64,000 nt of DNA from Photobacterium kishitanii. Its GTDB lineage: Bacteria; Pseudomonadota; Gammaproteobacteria; Enterobacterales; Vibrionaceae. The DNA lies in the NCBI RefSeq assembly GCF_003026355.1, contig NZ_PYON01000002.1, forward strand, positions 186,001 to 250,000, read 5' to 3'. Positions 44,798 to 55,127 of this stretch are shown in pieces. How positions within the stretch are numbered: the first letter of the stretch is position 1; every line of letters starts with the position of its first letter. The translations under genes and the position numbers were made by a program. Below the pieces are notes generated by a model. That model was given only the letters and a program-made list of their open reading frames with translations. It ran no database searches and had not been told where the DNA came from.

Positions 44798-45787
44798 TCA
44801 GATGGCTATGAGACCTTTTTTTAAAAAATTCAGCCAATTAGTACCGATAATTTGATTGCATTCGTGTTGATTAAAACCATGATCAAGCAGTCCTTGGTAA
44901 ATATTCATCATGCCAGTGCTATTTTTGAACCAAGATAATGGCTCTGGCCAGCCCGCGTTATTTGATGAACCTTCACCATAATCAATTGTTTTTGACCAGC
45001 GGCCATTACGCATCCACTCGAGTACATGTTGAGGTTGGTTAAGGCATAAATCACTGCCAATACCGATATGTTCAATGCCTATGAGTGCAGCAGTATCTGC
45101 AATCATGTGGCAGAAATCAGTCAATGTGCATTGACTGCCATTGGGTAAATGAAACGGATATAAACTAAAACCAATTAGGCCATCTCGTTGGGTAAGTGCA
45201 CGTAGTACGGTAGCTGATTTATTACGTAATGCAGAATGTGCAGTGCTCGGGTTCGCGTGGCTAATACAAAGGGGGCGCGAAGATAAATCAATCGCTTCTA
45301 AGGTTGAACGTTCCGCGCTGTGAGACATATCAATGATCATGCCGACTCGATTCATTTCACTGATCACTTGTCGACCAAATCGAGTTATTCCACCGTCATG
45401 TTGCTCATAACAGCCACTCGCGAGTAAGCTTTGGTTGTTATACGACAATTGCATGATTAATAATCCTTGCTGGCGCATGACTTCAACTAAGCCTATTTCA
45501 TCGTCAATCGGTGAGCAGTTTTGAGCGCCAAGTAAAATCCCAATCCGCTCACTGGTTATGGCGAGAATAATATCTTTTGAGGAGCGAACTGGCATTATAA
45601 GATCTTGATATAATTCAAAATAGTGATTCCATTGAGCGAAACGAGTTAATGTTTCTCTGGCTGTCTCGTGATATACCAAAGTGATATGTACTGCTGTTAT
45701 GCCACTATTTTTTAATGATTCAAAGTAGGCTCTATCCCAGCGACAGTATTGTAATCCATCGATAATAATCGGATTTTCGTTAGACAT
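44798..45787 (-). CDS. M19 (membrane dipeptidase)-like amidohydrolase with altered metal motif
   Basis: This 329-residue TIM-barrel protein is related to the M19/renal dipeptidase family. Retained family motifs are IDMSHSAERSTLEAI (about 153-167), LCISHANPS and HIGIGSDLC (about 240-248). The N-terminal zinc-binding HxD of true dipeptidases is replaced by DGLQYCRWD. There is no signal peptide. GAGGGG precedes the ATG and the ALDH stop is 9 bases upstream. The same DGLQY-type subgroup is, to my memory, linked to quaternary-amine catabolic loci in pseudomonads. It may cleave a C-N bond other than a dipeptide's; substrate unknown. Confidence 0.8.
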   Translation of the reverse strand: MSNENPIIIDGLQYCRWDRAYFESLKNSGITAVHITLVYHETARETLTRFAQWNHYFELYQDLIMPVRSSKDIILAITSERIGILLGAQNCSPIDDEIGLVEVMRQQGLLIMQLSYNNQSLLASGCYEQHDGGITRFGRQVISEMNRVGMIIDMSHSAERSTLEAIDLSSRPLCISHANPSTAHSALRNKSATVLRALTQRDGLIGFSLYPFHLPNGSQCTLTDFCHMIADTAALIGIEHIGIGSDLCLNQPQHVLEWMRNGRWSKTIDYGEGSSNNAGWPEPLSWFKNSTGMMNIYQGLLDHGFNQHECNQIIGTNWLNFLKKGLIAI

Positions 45788-45796
45788 AGCAACCCC

Positions 45797-47269
45797 TCAA
45801 TAAGCACGTTGATAGGTTGTTTTTACAATGGTGTAGAATTCTTTAGCGTATTGACCTTGTTCACGGGGGCCAAAACTGGATTGCTTTCGGCCGCCAAAGG
45901 GGACATGGTAGTCTGTGCCTGCGGTGGGTAAATTGACCATGACACAGCCAGTTTGTGCTTGTTGCTTAAACAATGTACTACTCGATAAGCTTTGGGTAAT
46001 AATGCCACTGGTTAAACCAAAGCGAGTGTCATTTACTGTAGCAATCGCTTCATCTAAATCATGCACTCGAATAACACAGGCCATTGGTGCAAATATTTCT
46101 TCTTGGTTAATATCCCATTGATTTTTAGTATTTAAAAAGAGTGTTGGTGCCATATAAAAGCCATCATGCGCTAAGGTTAGCTGGTGGCCACCAATAGCAA
46201 GTTCAGCGCCATGTTGATGAGCTTTATCAACCCATAGCATATTATTTGTTAATTGATGACCATCAACGACGGGTCCCATAAAAACATCGTCTTCTAGTGC
46301 ATGACCCACCTTCAAGCTTTCAATACGTTTAATGAGTGCCGAAATATAAGCATCATGAATATTGTCCATAACCACTAATCGTGAAGATGCAGTGCATTTT
46401 TGTCCTGTTCCAGAAAAAGATCCCATAATGGTTGCTTCAACCGCGATATCTATGTCGGCATCATCTGCGATAACTAAGGCATTTTTACTGCCCATTTCAA
46501 GTTGACTGCGCACAAAATTGGGTGCTGTAGCGGTCGCCACTTGGCGACCAACCTCAACTGAGCCTGTAAAGCTTACTGCATTAATTTGAGCTGAGTGGAT
46601 CAGCGTATTACCAATCGTATTGCCACTACCAAGGATCAGATTAAAGGTACCGCGAGGAAGACCTTGGCGATGAATAATTTCAGTTAAAGCCATGGCACTG
46701 GCTGGGGTGAGGTTAGCTGGTTTCCAAATAACGCTATTCCCAAAGGCTAATGCTGGTGCTATTTTCCATGCGGCAGTTGCTGTCGGAAAATTCCATGGTG
46801 AAATAATAGCCACTACGCCAACCGCTTCACGATTTATTTCTATTGATACCCCTGGACGAGTCGATGTCGCGAGATCACCGATTTGACGGAGGACTTCTGC
46901 GGCAAAATACTGAAAAAATTGTCCTGCTCGGAAAATTTCACCACGGCCTTCAGCGATGGGTTTACCTTCTTCTTGTGATAATAAGCGGCCTAATTCATCA
47001 CAGCGGTTAATGAGTTCATCACCAATAGCGTGTAATATTTTTTGTTTTTGTTCTAGGGGGGTTTTTTCCCATAGCGGCTGAGCTTCAATAGCTGCCTCAA
47101 TCGCTTGTTGGAGTTGTTGTTCGCTAGCTTGAGCAAAATAACCGATGGGTGTAGAGATATCAGAGGGGTTGATATTGGTGATAGTAGTAAGACCACGTTG
47201 CCACTCTCCATTGATATAGAGGGCGCTTTCTGCTTGTCGAGGGATATCAAACTTAGTGGTTTCTATCAT
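45797..47269 (-). CDS. NAD(P)-dependent aldehyde dehydrogenase, ketoglutarate-semialdehyde type
   Basis: This 490-residue enzyme of the ALDH superfamily has the coenzyme-binding PWNFPTATAAWKIAPAL (about 157-173), FTGSVEVGRQ, general-base Glu in QLEMGSKN and nucleophilic Cys in GTGQKCTASSR (about 287). The GQKCTASSR form is common in alpha-ketoglutarate semialdehyde and related dehydrogenases. AAGGA precedes the ATG. It is the first gene of the leftward operon that includes the M19-like protein, the BCCT transporter and two unknowns. It presumably oxidises an aldehyde intermediate of the imported compound. Confidence 0.88.
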   Translation of the reverse strand: MIETTKFDIPRQAESALYINGEWQRGLTTITNINPSDISTPIGYFAQASEQQLQQAIEAAIEAQPLWEKTPLEQKQKILHAIGDELINRCDELGRLLSQEEGKPIAEGRGEIFRAGQFFQYFAAEVLRQIGDLATSTRPGVSIEINREAVGVVAIISPWNFPTATAAWKIAPALAFGNSVIWKPANLTPASAMALTEIIHRQGLPRGTFNLILGSGNTIGNTLIHSAQINAVSFTGSVEVGRQVATATAPNFVRSQLEMGSKNALVIADDADIDIAVEATIMGSFSGTGQKCTASSRLVVMDNIHDAYISALIKRIESLKVGHALEDDVFMGPVVDGHQLTNNMLWVDKAHQHGAELAIGGHQLTLAHDGFYMAPTLFLNTKNQWDINQEEIFAPMACVIRVHDLDEAIATVNDTRFGLTSGIITQSLSSSTLFKQQAQTGCVMVNLPTAGTDYHVPFGGRKQSSFGPREQGQYAKEFYTIVKTTYQRAY

Positions 47270-47484
47270 ATAAAATCCTTTATATTCATTGTGTTAATTT
47301 ATTTATTAGCAAGCAATGATAGACAGTGATCAATATAAGTATGTATCTGAAAATCAAACAGTGTGTATTTTTATCAGATTATTTATTAGCGGTGAGAAGG
47401 AATATGAATGGCAGAATCAGCAATTTCGGCAAGATATAAAATGGTTAATTACTTATAAGCTCTTATTATAATAAGAAATTTAGT

Positions 47485-47520
47485 AAAAAAAATGGCCTAA
47501 CAGATGTTAGACCATTTTTA
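47485..47520 (-). terminator. Terminator after transketolase gene
   Basis: An A-rich arm with TGGCCTAAC pairs with GTTAGACCA (one mismatch) and a T-rich arm. It lies 43 bases beyond the transketolase stop. Confidence 0.7.
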
Positions 47521-47562
47521 GATTCGTTATTTAACAACAATGTTGTTCTTACGAAGAATAAC

Positions 47563-49557
47563 TTATGCTAGTAATTCGTTCGCAGTGTTTACGATGTTTT
47601 CAACAGTAAAGCCAAACATTTTGAATAGTTCTTCAGCTGGCGCTGACTCACCAAATGTTGTCATACCGATGATGCGACCGTTAAGACCTACATACTTGTA
47701 CCAGTAATCAGCAATACCCGCTTCGATAGCAATACGAGCAGTAACATCTGCAGGTAATACACTTTCACGGTAAGCAGCATCTTGCTTATCAAATAAGTCA
47801 GTAGCTGGCATAGAAACTAGACGTACTTGACGACCAGCTGCTGTTAGCTCTGCGTATGCTTCTGCTGCGATACCTACTTCAGAACCCGTAGCGATCAAGA
47901 TTAGCTCTGGCTTACCAGCACAATCTTTAAGGATGTAACCACCCTTAACGATGTTAGCTACTTGCTCAGCTGAACGATCTTGTTGAGTTAGGTTTTGGCG
48001 AGAGAAAATTAAAGATGTTGGACCATCTTTACGCTCAATCGCGTACTTCCAAGATACTGCTGATTCAACTTGGTCACATGGACGCCATGTGCTCATGTTT
48101 GGTGTTAGACGTAGAGACGACACTTGCTCAACTGGTTGGTGAGTTGGACCATCTTCGCCTAGACCGATTGAATCGTGTGTGTACACTTGGATGTTCTGAA
48201 TTTTCATCAGTGCAGCCATACGTAGTGCGTTACGTGCGTATTCCATGAACATTAGGAATGTTGCGCCGTAAGGAACGAAACCACCGTGTAGCGCCATACC
48301 ATTGATGATTGCAGTCATACCAAATTCACGTACACCGTAGTGAATGTAGTTGCCTGATGCATCTGTAGGTGTGATTGACTTAGAACCAGACCACATTGTT
48401 AGGTTTGATGGTGCAAGATCAGCAGAACCGCCCATGAACTCAGGTAATAGTTTACCGAATGCTTCAAGTGCGTTTTGTGATGCTTTACGTGATGCAATGT
48501 TAGCTGGATTTGCTTGTAAATCAGCAATAACTTTGCTTGTTTCAGCTTCCCAGTTAGCAGGTAGACCGCCGTTCATACGACGAGTAAACTCAGCCGCTAG
48601 TTCAGGGAATGCTGCAGTGTATGCTGCAAACTTCTCGTTCCAAGATGCTTGCTTAGCTTTACCTGCTTCTTTTGCATCCCACTCAGCGTAAACTTCAGTT
48701 GGGATTTCAAATGGGCCGTGGTTCCAACCAAGGAATTCACGTGCAGCTTTGATTTCTTCAGCGCCTAGTGGAGCACCATGACAGTCGTGAGAACCTGCTT
48801 TGTTTGGTGAACCAAAACCGATGATTGTCTTACAACAGATCAAAGTAGGCTTAGCTGTTTCAGCTTTAGCTTCTTCAATTGCAGCATTGATTGCAGCAGC
48901 GTCATGGCCATCAACGTGACGGATAACATGCCAGCCGTATGCTTCAAAACGCTTAGGAGTATCGTCAGCAAACCAGCCTTCAACTTCACCATCGATAGAG
49001 ATACCGTTGTCATCCCAGAAAGCAACTAGCTTACCAAGACCTAGTGTACCCGCTAGAGAACATGCTTCGTGAGAGATACCTTCCATCATACAACCGTCGC
49101 CCATGAAAGCGTAAGTGTTGTGGTTTACGATATCATGACCTTCACGGTTGAATTGTGCAGCCATTGCTTTTTCAGCAAGCGCCATACCAACAGCGTTAGT
49201 AATACCTTGGCCTAGAGGACCTGTTGTTGTTTCAACACCAGGAGCGTAACCGTATTCTGGGTGACCAGGTGTTTTTGAATGCAGTTGACGGAAGTTTTTA
49301 AGATCGTCAATTGATAGGTCGTAGCCTGTTAGGTGAAGTAGAGAGTAAATAAGCATAGAACCGTGGCCGTTTGATAAAACAAAACGGTCGCGATCAGCCC
49401 ATTTAGGATCTTGTGGGTTGTGGTTCATATGACCACGCCATAGTACTTCTGCGATATCAGCCATACCCATAGGTGCGCCAGGGTGGCCAGAATTTGCTTG
49501 TTGTACACCGTCCATGCTTAGAGCACGGATAGCGTTCGCTAACATTTTACGTTCCAT
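47563..49557 (-). CDS. tkt: Transketolase
   Basis: This 664-residue thiamin-diphosphate enzyme of the pentose phosphate pathway moves two-carbon units between ketoses and aldoses. The TPP/Mg motif is [20 protein letters not shown] (about 152-171) through DDNGISIDG. The [12 protein letters not shown] and [15 protein letters not shown] segments are typical of bacterial transketolase. It is full length. It lies 82 bases downstream of the transaldolase gene on the same strand and is likely co-transcribed with it. Vibrios often carry two tkt genes; which copy this is cannot be told here. Confidence 0.97.
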   Translation of the reverse strand: MERKMLANAIRALSMDGVQQANSGHPGAPMGMADIAEVLWRGHMNHNPQDPKWADRDRFVLSNGHGSMLIYSLLHLTGYDLSIDDLKNFRQLHSKTPGHPEYGYAPGVETTTGPLGQGITNAVGMALAEKAMAAQFNREGHDIVNHNTYAFMGDGCMMEGISHEACSLAGTLGLGKLVAFWDDNGISIDGEVEGWFADDTPKRFEAYGWHVIRHVDGHDAAAINAAIEEAKAETAKPTLICCKTIIGFGSPNKAGSHDCHGAPLGAEEIKAAREFLGWNHGPFEIPTEVYAEWDAKEAGKAKQASWNEKFAAYTAAFPELAAEFTRRMNGGLPANWEAETSKVIADLQANPANIASRKASQNALEAFGKLLPEFMGGSADLAPSNLTMWSGSKSITPTDASGNYIHYGVREFGMTAIINGMALHGGFVPYGATFLMFMEYARNALRMAALMKIQNIQVYTHDSIGLGEDGPTHQPVEQVSSLRLTPNMSTWRPCDQVESAVSWKYAIERKDGPTSLIFSRQNLTQQDRSAEQVANIVKGGYILKDCAGKPELILIATGSEVGIAAEAYAELTAAGRQVRLVSMPATDLFDKQDAAYRESVLPADVTARIAIEAGIADYWYKYVGLNGRIIGMTTFGESAPAEELFKMFGFTVENIVNTANELLA

Positions 49558-49639
49558 AGAATTTTCACCAAATATTTAGGTAAATGTAAACTTAAGAAAG
49601 CGGCTACATGAGCCGCTTTCTGAATATAGTGCTTAGCTA

Positions 49640-50590
49640 TTAAAGACGATCTGCGATCATTGTCTCTAGTTTGCCTTGGTCAACTGCGAAGTTACGAATA
49701 CCTTCAGCTAGTTTCTCAACAGCCATTGCTTCTTGGTTGTGATCCCATAGGAACTCAGAGTGAGTCATCGCTGCAGGACGATCTTTTAGCTCAGTTGTTG
49801 CAACAAGTTTTTGCTCAACAACACCAGTCGCATCTTCAAGTTCTTGAAGAAGTTGTGGGCTGATAGTTAGACGGTCACAACCTGCTAACTCAAGGATTTC
49901 GCCGATATTACGGAAGCTTGCGCCCATAACTACAGTGTTGTAGCCATGCTCTTTGTAGTAGTTGTAGATGCTAGTTACAGAGATAACGCCTGGATCTTCT
50001 TGAGCTTCAAAATCACGGCCTTCTTTCGCTTTGTACCAATCCATAATACGACCAACAAATGGTGAAATTAGGAATACGCCAGCTTCAGCACATGCACGCG
50101 CTTGAGCGAAAGAGAATAGAAGAGTTAGGTTACAGTTGATGCCTTCTTTTTCAAGAATCTCAGCTGCACGGATACCTTCCCAAGTAGACGCTAGTTTAAT
50201 AAGGATACGATCATTGCTGATACCAGCATCGTTGTAAAGTTTGATTAGGTGACGTGCTTTAATAACACTTGCTTCAGTGTTGTAAGAAAGACGAGCATCA
50301 ACTTCAGTTGAGATACGGCCAGGAACAACATTAAGAATTTCTTTACCAATGTTTACTGCAAGCATGTCGCAAGTATCTTGGATTTGTTGTGCTTTATCAT
50401 TGCTCTGTGCTTTTGCGTAAGCAATAGATTGGTCAATTAGAGGTGCGTACTCAGCAATTTGTGCTGCTTTTAAGATCAACGATGGATTTGTTGTCGCATC
50501 TTCAGGCTGGTATTTGCTGATATCTTTGATGTCACCAGTGTCAGCAACAACAGTAGTTAGTGCGCGTAGTTGTTCTAGTTTTGTGCTCAT
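49640..50590 (-). CDS. tal: Transaldolase
   Basis: This 316-residue class I aldolase moves dihydroxyacetone units between sugar phosphates. Motifs include [13 protein letters not shown] (about 27-39), the Schiff-base Lys in [13 protein letters not shown] (about 128-140) and [30 protein letters not shown] precedes the ATG. It is followed by transketolase on the same strand, the common talB-tkt arrangement. Length and motifs fit TalB fully. Confidence 0.97.
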   Translation of the reverse strand: MSTKLEQLRALTTVVADTGDIKDISKYQPEDATTNPSLILKAAQIAEYAPLIDQSIAYAKAQSNDKAQQIQDTCDMLAVNIGKEILNVVPGRISTEVDARLSYNTEASVIKARHLIKLYNDAGISNDRILIKLASTWEGIRAAEILEKEGINCNLTLLFSFAQARACAEAGVFLISPFVGRIMDWYKAKEGRDFEAQEDPGVISVTSIYNYYKEHGYNTVVMGASFRNIGEILELAGCDRLTISPQLLQELEDATGVVEQKLVATTELKDRPAAMTHSEFLWDHNQEAMAVEKLAEGIRNFAVDQGKLETMIADRL

Positions 50591-51040
50591 ATCTATCGAC
50601 CTTATGTATAGGGCTTATGTCATGATGGCATCAGTTATAGCCTGAAATGCCCGCATGTTCAAAAGAATTCATACTGACTCTTAACCACATTGATTATAAC
50701 CATTAACTCACCAAGTGAGCAGATGGAATGCGCAAGAGCATTTGATGGATTGATAATTGTCTTTTTTGTCTTTATTGTCAATTTAAAATGGGAATAAATC
50801 ATATTTAGATCGCAATAAAAGCGATTTTAAATTTCATTTATTGTTAATTCATGAGTTGGAGGCGTTTATTTACTTTTTAGAGGGTGAGCATTTGATCTGC
50901 TTGATGATCAAATGTTTGGTTGTGCGACGGATATAAAAGTTAAGGGTATAAAAGATATTGTTAAAATAAGATTAAAAAAAACCATCAGATCGTAATCTAA
51001 TGGTTTCTTGTAGTGGTTTAACTTTAACTGTTTGATAAAA
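50591..51040. other. Intergenic region upstream of tal
   Basis: No gene seen. It contains the tal promoter, an inverted repeat CATTTGATC / GATCAAATG (50889-50914), and at its right end a terminator (about 50974-51007) for the outer-membrane gene that follows. Confidence 0.55.
50974..51007 (-). terminator. Terminator after outer-membrane barrel gene
   Basis: The stem AAACCATCAGAT / ATCTAATGGTTT (one C-A mismatch) has a 4-base loop and an A7 run upstream on the plus strand, which is a U-run in the minus transcript. Confidence 0.75.
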
Positions 51041-51610
51041 TTAGAATTTGTAGTCAACACCCACAGAGTAAATCGTTGTATCTGAATCGATATTTAAACT
51101 TCTGTCATTATGACTATCTTCAAGTTCGGCTGTTAAATAATCAACACCAGCACGAACGTTTAAATGTTCAGCAACTGCAAAGTTAACTCCGGCGCCTGCC
51201 GTCCAACCAAAACCATCAACATCAATATCGCCACGATTTATGTCTTCATGGCCGTTATAATTAGCATCAGCAGCGACGTAAGCGATACCTGCTTTGCCGT
51301 AAACAGAGAAACGATCATTAAGTGGGAACATAATACGTGGCGTTAATGTCGCATAACCTTTTTTAACATGCTCTTGTTCACCGGTTTGACCGATTGTTGC
51401 TTCAAGGCCTAGGTTTTCAGTGAAGTTATAACCACCGTAAACACCGTAAGCAAGTACATCATCATCTAAGTTAAAGCTCTTGTCGTGTCCATGGGCACTA
51501 AGGTTAGTTGATGCATTACCGATGTTACCACCAATGTAAGCGCCTTGTTGATCGGCAATCGCTGAACCTGAAGCAAGAATTAATGCTAGTGGCAATAGTA
51601 CTTTTTTCAT
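51041..51610 (-). CDS. OmpA-like/Ail-type outer-membrane beta-barrel protein
   Basis: This 189-residue porin-family barrel has a Sec signal (MKKVLLPLALILASGSAIA, cleavage near residue 19) followed by about eight predicted strands with alternating residues. It ends with the outer-membrane insertion signal SVGVDYKF. There is no OmpA peptidoglycan-binding domain. AAGGACA precedes the ATG. Such small barrels (Ail/OmpX/OmpW-like) serve adhesion, stress or small-molecule passage; no specific role can be given. Confidence 0.8.
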   Translation of the reverse strand: MKKVLLPLALILASGSAIADQQGAYIGGNIGNASTNLSAHGHDKSFNLDDDVLAYGVYGGYNFTENLGLEATIGQTGEQEHVKKGYATLTPRIMFPLNDRFSVYGKAGIAYVAADANYNGHEDINRGDIDVDGFGWTAGAGVNFAVAEHLNVRAGVDYLTAELEDSHNDRSLNIDSDTTIYSVGVDYKF

Positions 51611-51791
51611 GATGTTGTCCTTTTATTTCAATGAATAACTTGTGTTCTGATATTCATAGTACGGATAACATAATGAGAAATGTCAGGGTTTTGAAAGGTG
51701 TTTTATTATGAAGCGTTATTTTACAGATAGCTGATACTATTCTGACGTTCAGCTTACATTCAGCATTTTTTGCGGTCGGTTTTATGATTAG

Positions 51792-52583
51792 TTAGCGATT
51801 AATGATGCTTAGCGTTGTATATTTGAATGTAAATAAATCTACGGTTTTGGCTGTGATCGATTGGCTGTTATAGGGGATCATGTCAATCGTACATAATGGT
51901 AGTGAGGTGTTGTTAGGATAAGTCGGAGCCAAACTGAGCGTCGTTTTTGTTTGTATATAATAAAGGTTAATAGTGTCACTGATTGCAATTAGAGTGCTAA
52001 ATAACGGTAAACGTGGTGATAGCTTATATAAAGTATATTCGATTGTGTAAAAGCTGTTGCTGTAACTGCGAGAGCCTCCTTTATCAAGATAGTCCTGATA
52101 AGCACTATTTTGATATACATGTGGTAATTGTAATAATAATGGCACTAAGAGATAGCTAAACCCAACCGCACTGACACTGTAAGTGATTAATGTGGATTTA
52201 GGAAAGGGAGCTAAAGCGAGGATCAAAGTGATACCGCTGGTTATTAGTATCTCAATAACATGATGTTGACCAAAATTGATGATGTCGTGGTTAGAAGCAT
52301 TAATGATATTAACAATAATGTTAATTGTTAATGTAGAGTGATAACTGAGTTGTACAAAAAAAGTAATAACAATCAATAATACGATGCTATAACGGATTAA
52401 GTAAATTGAAGCACACAAGCGTAATAAAGCATAAAGCAGTGTGGCTTGTAGCAAACTGTGGGTCATTCCTCGAATAAGCTCAGCGTGTATTGTGGCTTGA
52501 TTTGATACGATCCCTACAAACATACAGCTTAAAATAAGAGCGATATGACCAGTATATTGATTGACTGTCATTCTACGCTTCAT
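51792..52583 (-). CDS. Polytopic membrane protein of unknown function
   Basis: This 263-residue protein has about five hydrophobic segments in the first 150 residues (near 12-30, 45-62, 65-85, 108-125, 133-152) and a soluble C-terminal 110 residues without recognised motifs. The layout recalls the N-terminal membrane domain of lipid A phosphoethanolamine transferases, including INIIVNIINASNHDIINF. The catalytic sulfatase-like domain is absent. It may be a truncated or diverged relative, or an unrelated family. It sits alone, codirectional with the transposase-like gene. Confidence 0.55.
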   Translation of the reverse strand: MKRRMTVNQYTGHIALILSCMFVGIVSNQATIHAELIRGMTHSLLQATLLYALLRLCASIYLIRYSIVLLIVITFFVQLSYHSTLTINIIVNIINASNHDIINFGQHHVIEILITSGITLILALAPFPKSTLITYSVSAVGFSYLLVPLLLQLPHVYQNSAYQDYLDKGGSRSYSNSFYTIEYTLYKLSPRLPLFSTLIAISDTINLYYIQTKTTLSLAPTYPNNTSLPLCTIDMIPYNSQSITAKTVDLFTFKYTTLSIINR

Positions 52584-52729
52584 GGCGTACTCTCGAAGTT
52601 AATAAGCTTTGTTTGCCCACTAATATGAACCTCATCGTCTATATTATTGCTGGTATCTTTTAACTATAGGCGAAGAAATTGTGTTGCTTTTAAAAAGCGT
52701 TTATTAATCCTAAAAGCACGACATAATAG

Positions 52730-54220
52730 CTATTGTAATAATTGTTCTAGTGTCATGGGAGAGGATATTAAGCCTAATTCTTGTGCTGGTGTGACCCCTG
52801 CTTTATTTTGGTGACAAAGGTTGTGCCAAGCGCGATAGATATCCAACAACGGTAATAAACTTGCAGGACGAAGTTTACGACGAGGCTCATTAACCATATG
52901 GCTAAATTGGTCATAAAACCGCTGTTGATAGCTAATTACCGCTCGGTGTGTGGCAACTGTTAACCAATGCTGCTGATTTTTTTTACTGCCACCAAGATGA
53001 CAAATTCCTTTATTACCTGTTTTATTACGACTAAATGCCCACCGATCTCGCCACCATCCCATCAGTACGATATCAATTTTTTCAGCATGTTGTCCGTGTT
53101 GCCATTGATTGTCTTCAACAACATAAAGCGGGTCGATGGTGTGGTTATTAATACGATCAATAAAAACAGATAGGCAAGCTGAACGTAGTAATGTTTCCTG
53201 AGGCATAAATACCGTTAAGCTAGGAATACTCTGACTAAGTAATTCACGTAAATATAAAAAATGACTATATACCGTGTATTGAGGACGAATAAGGCAACCT
53301 TTGGTCGGGTAGTTAATAGTTACTTCACCACTAAGCGGATTTTCCATATTTTTTCGCGCTAAAATTTGACGATAAGTTGCATCAATATGAGCTAATAGCC
53401 CTTGTGATGTTGTCGATGTAGCGTGAGGATGATGGTAACTATGAGGCGCGATAAAACGTGTACCTATACGGTATGCGTCGTGATGAGCAACATATGTAGC
53501 TGCTGGTTGAGTTTGATAATTCACATGTTGACTAACAACATAGCCTGAATCTGTCTCAGCCGTTGCTATCCATAATACGCCATTATTACTGTGAGGTTGC
53601 AATGGAGCAAGATCAGTAGCTAGATGACATGCTTGCGCTTGTTTGCCTAGTCGTGCATCAAAAATCGTCAGTTGGCGACGACAACGAGCTGCAATATTAT
53701 TAAGCTGATCATAAAAGGTCTTAGGATTCATAGTAAGACGGCGGCAAATTTCTCGTACCGTATATCCAGTAAATAAATACGCTAATATTTTTTGCTGTAA
53801 TTGATGTTTGTTATTACTGTTTGACCATGGATCAACAAAAGTATGCTGACAGGCTTTGCAACGATAGCGTTGGCGTTCTCCACTAAAACCAAAGGCATGA
53901 TAAAACTGACGATAGGTGAGAACGGGTAGTCCGTTATGTGGACAAGCATTATTTGAACAGGCTGCGAGGCCACTATTTTGTTCTAGTGTAAAGCGCTGTT
54001 TTTCTGCAACAACGTCATGATTACTGAGTACAGGCGGAAAAGCACCGCATTCGCGGCAAATAAGTACTGGACGTTGTAAATTATTATTTTGGAGTACATA
54101 TAATTGTGGATCGGTACGACTAAAATTAGCACAAGCGACCGTTTTACAATAATTGAATTGAATATTATCACAGGCGGGTGGCAACTGATCCAACGTTGTT
54201 TGTGTTGAAGATAAAGTCAT
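52730..54220 (-). CDS. IS1-like transposase-derived protein with zinc ribbons, probably domesticated
   Basis: This 496-residue protein starts with two Cys4 zinc ribbons: CKTVAC...CRECG near 25-78, and CSNNACPH...YRCKACQHTF near 92-128. A helix-turn-helix like that of IS1 InsA follows (GYTVREICRRLTMNPKTFYDQ, about 152-172). The rest resembles a DDE-type transposase core with TDLAPLQ and VLWIATAETDSGYVV, but I cannot place a full catalytic triad. I saw no terminal inverted repeats or target duplications around it. A single intact frame with no IS ends suggests a host-adapted DNA-binding protein. Confidence 0.6.
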   Translation of the reverse strand: MTLSSTQTTLDQLPPACDNIQFNYCKTVACANFSRTDPQLYVLQNNNLQRPVLICRECGAFPPVLSNHDVVAEKQRFTLEQNSGLAACSNNACPHNGLPVLTYRQFYHAFGFSGERQRYRCKACQHTFVDPWSNSNNKHQLQQKILAYLFTGYTVREICRRLTMNPKTFYDQLNNIAARCRRQLTIFDARLGKQAQACHLATDLAPLQPHSNNGVLWIATAETDSGYVVSQHVNYQTQPAATYVAHHDAYRIGTRFIAPHSYHHPHATSTTSQGLLAHIDATYRQILARKNMENPLSGEVTINYPTKGCLIRPQYTVYSHFLYLRELLSQSIPSLTVFMPQETLLRSACLSVFIDRINNHTIDPLYVVEDNQWQHGQHAEKIDIVLMGWWRDRWAFSRNKTGNKGICHLGGSKKNQQHWLTVATHRAVISYQQRFYDQFSHMVNEPRRKLRPASLLPLLDIYRAWHNLCHQNKAGVTPAQELGLISSPMTLEQLLQ

Positions 54221-54416
54221 GGAGCGTCGCCTTTTGCATGTTAGGTGGAGGTGATTATACCCAACGGCAATGATGATGCTGAGATATTATTAACATTATT
54301 ACTTTTATGGATAATTTAAATGCTAGCAGGTATAAAAAAGTGAAAAACGTGTCAGGAAGGCACGTTTTTCACTTTATGCTATAAAACTCTCGTCGCAGTA
54401 TTACTGCTGTAAGAAA

Positions 54417-55127
54417 TTATAGATTGATTGCAGTTTCTAGTGCGACGTTCATCATTTCGTTGAATGAGTGTTGACGTGCTTCGGCACTTAATTTCTCGCC
54501 GCGCTTAATGTGATCAGAAACCGTTAGAATAGTTAATGCTTTAGCACCAAGTTCAGCTGCAACACCATAGATACCAGCTGCTTCCATGTCTACACCTAGG
54601 ATGCCTAGTTTTTCCATTTTATCGAACAAGCCAACTTCTGGGCTGTAAAATAGATCTGCTGAGAATACATTACCGACACGCACTGCAACATTTTGTGCAC
54701 GAGCTTGGTTTACTGCTGTTTCAAGTAAGTGGTAGTCAGCAATAGCAGCGAAATCATGGTTAGCAAAACGAATGCGGTTAACTTTTGAGTCAGTTGAAGC
54801 ACCCATAGCAATGATTACGTCCATTAATTTAACGTCATCATGAACAGCACCACAGCTACCAATACGAATGATGTTTTTAACCCCAAAATCTCTGATTAGC
54901 TCATGCACATAAATAGAGCAAGATGGGATCCCCATACCATGACCCATTACTGATACTGGTTTACCTTTGTAAGTACCAGTGAAACCGTACATGCTGCGAA
55001 CATCACATACACGTTTTACATTTTCTAGGTAAGTTTCTGCAATAAATTGTGCGCGTAGTGGATCACCAGGCATTAAAATTGTTTCTGCAAAATCGCCAAC
55101 TTCAGCATTGATATGTGGAGTAGCCAT
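54417..55127 (-). CDS. deoD: Purine nucleoside phosphorylase DeoD
   Basis: This 236-residue hexameric phosphorylase of the PNP/UDP family cleaves purine (deoxy)nucleosides with phosphate. Features are [16 protein letters not shown] (about 19-34, phosphate site), RIGSCGAV (about 87-94), the [10 protein letters not shown] ribose-binding motif (about 179-188) and catalytic Asp in VSDHI. AAGGAG lies 7 bases before the ATG. It is a single-gene unit here, not within a deo operon. A CRP-like palindrome lies about 90 bases upstream of the start. Confidence 0.97.
   Translation of the reverse strand: MATPHINAEVGDFAETILMPGDPLRAQFIAETYLENVKRVCDVRSMYGFTGTYKGKPVSVMGHGMGIPSCSIYVHELIRDFGVKNIIRIGSCGAVHDDVKLMDVIIAMGASTDSKVNRIRFANHDFAAIADYHLLETAVNQARAQNVAVRVGNVFSADLFYSPEVGLFDKMEKLGILGVDMEAAGIYGVAAELGAKALTILTVSDHIKRGEKLSAEARQHSFNEMMNVALETAINL

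Noticed and set aside
52584..54300. Intact insertion sequence around the transposase-like gene
   Set aside because: I found no terminal inverted repeats or flanking direct repeats on reading both sides.
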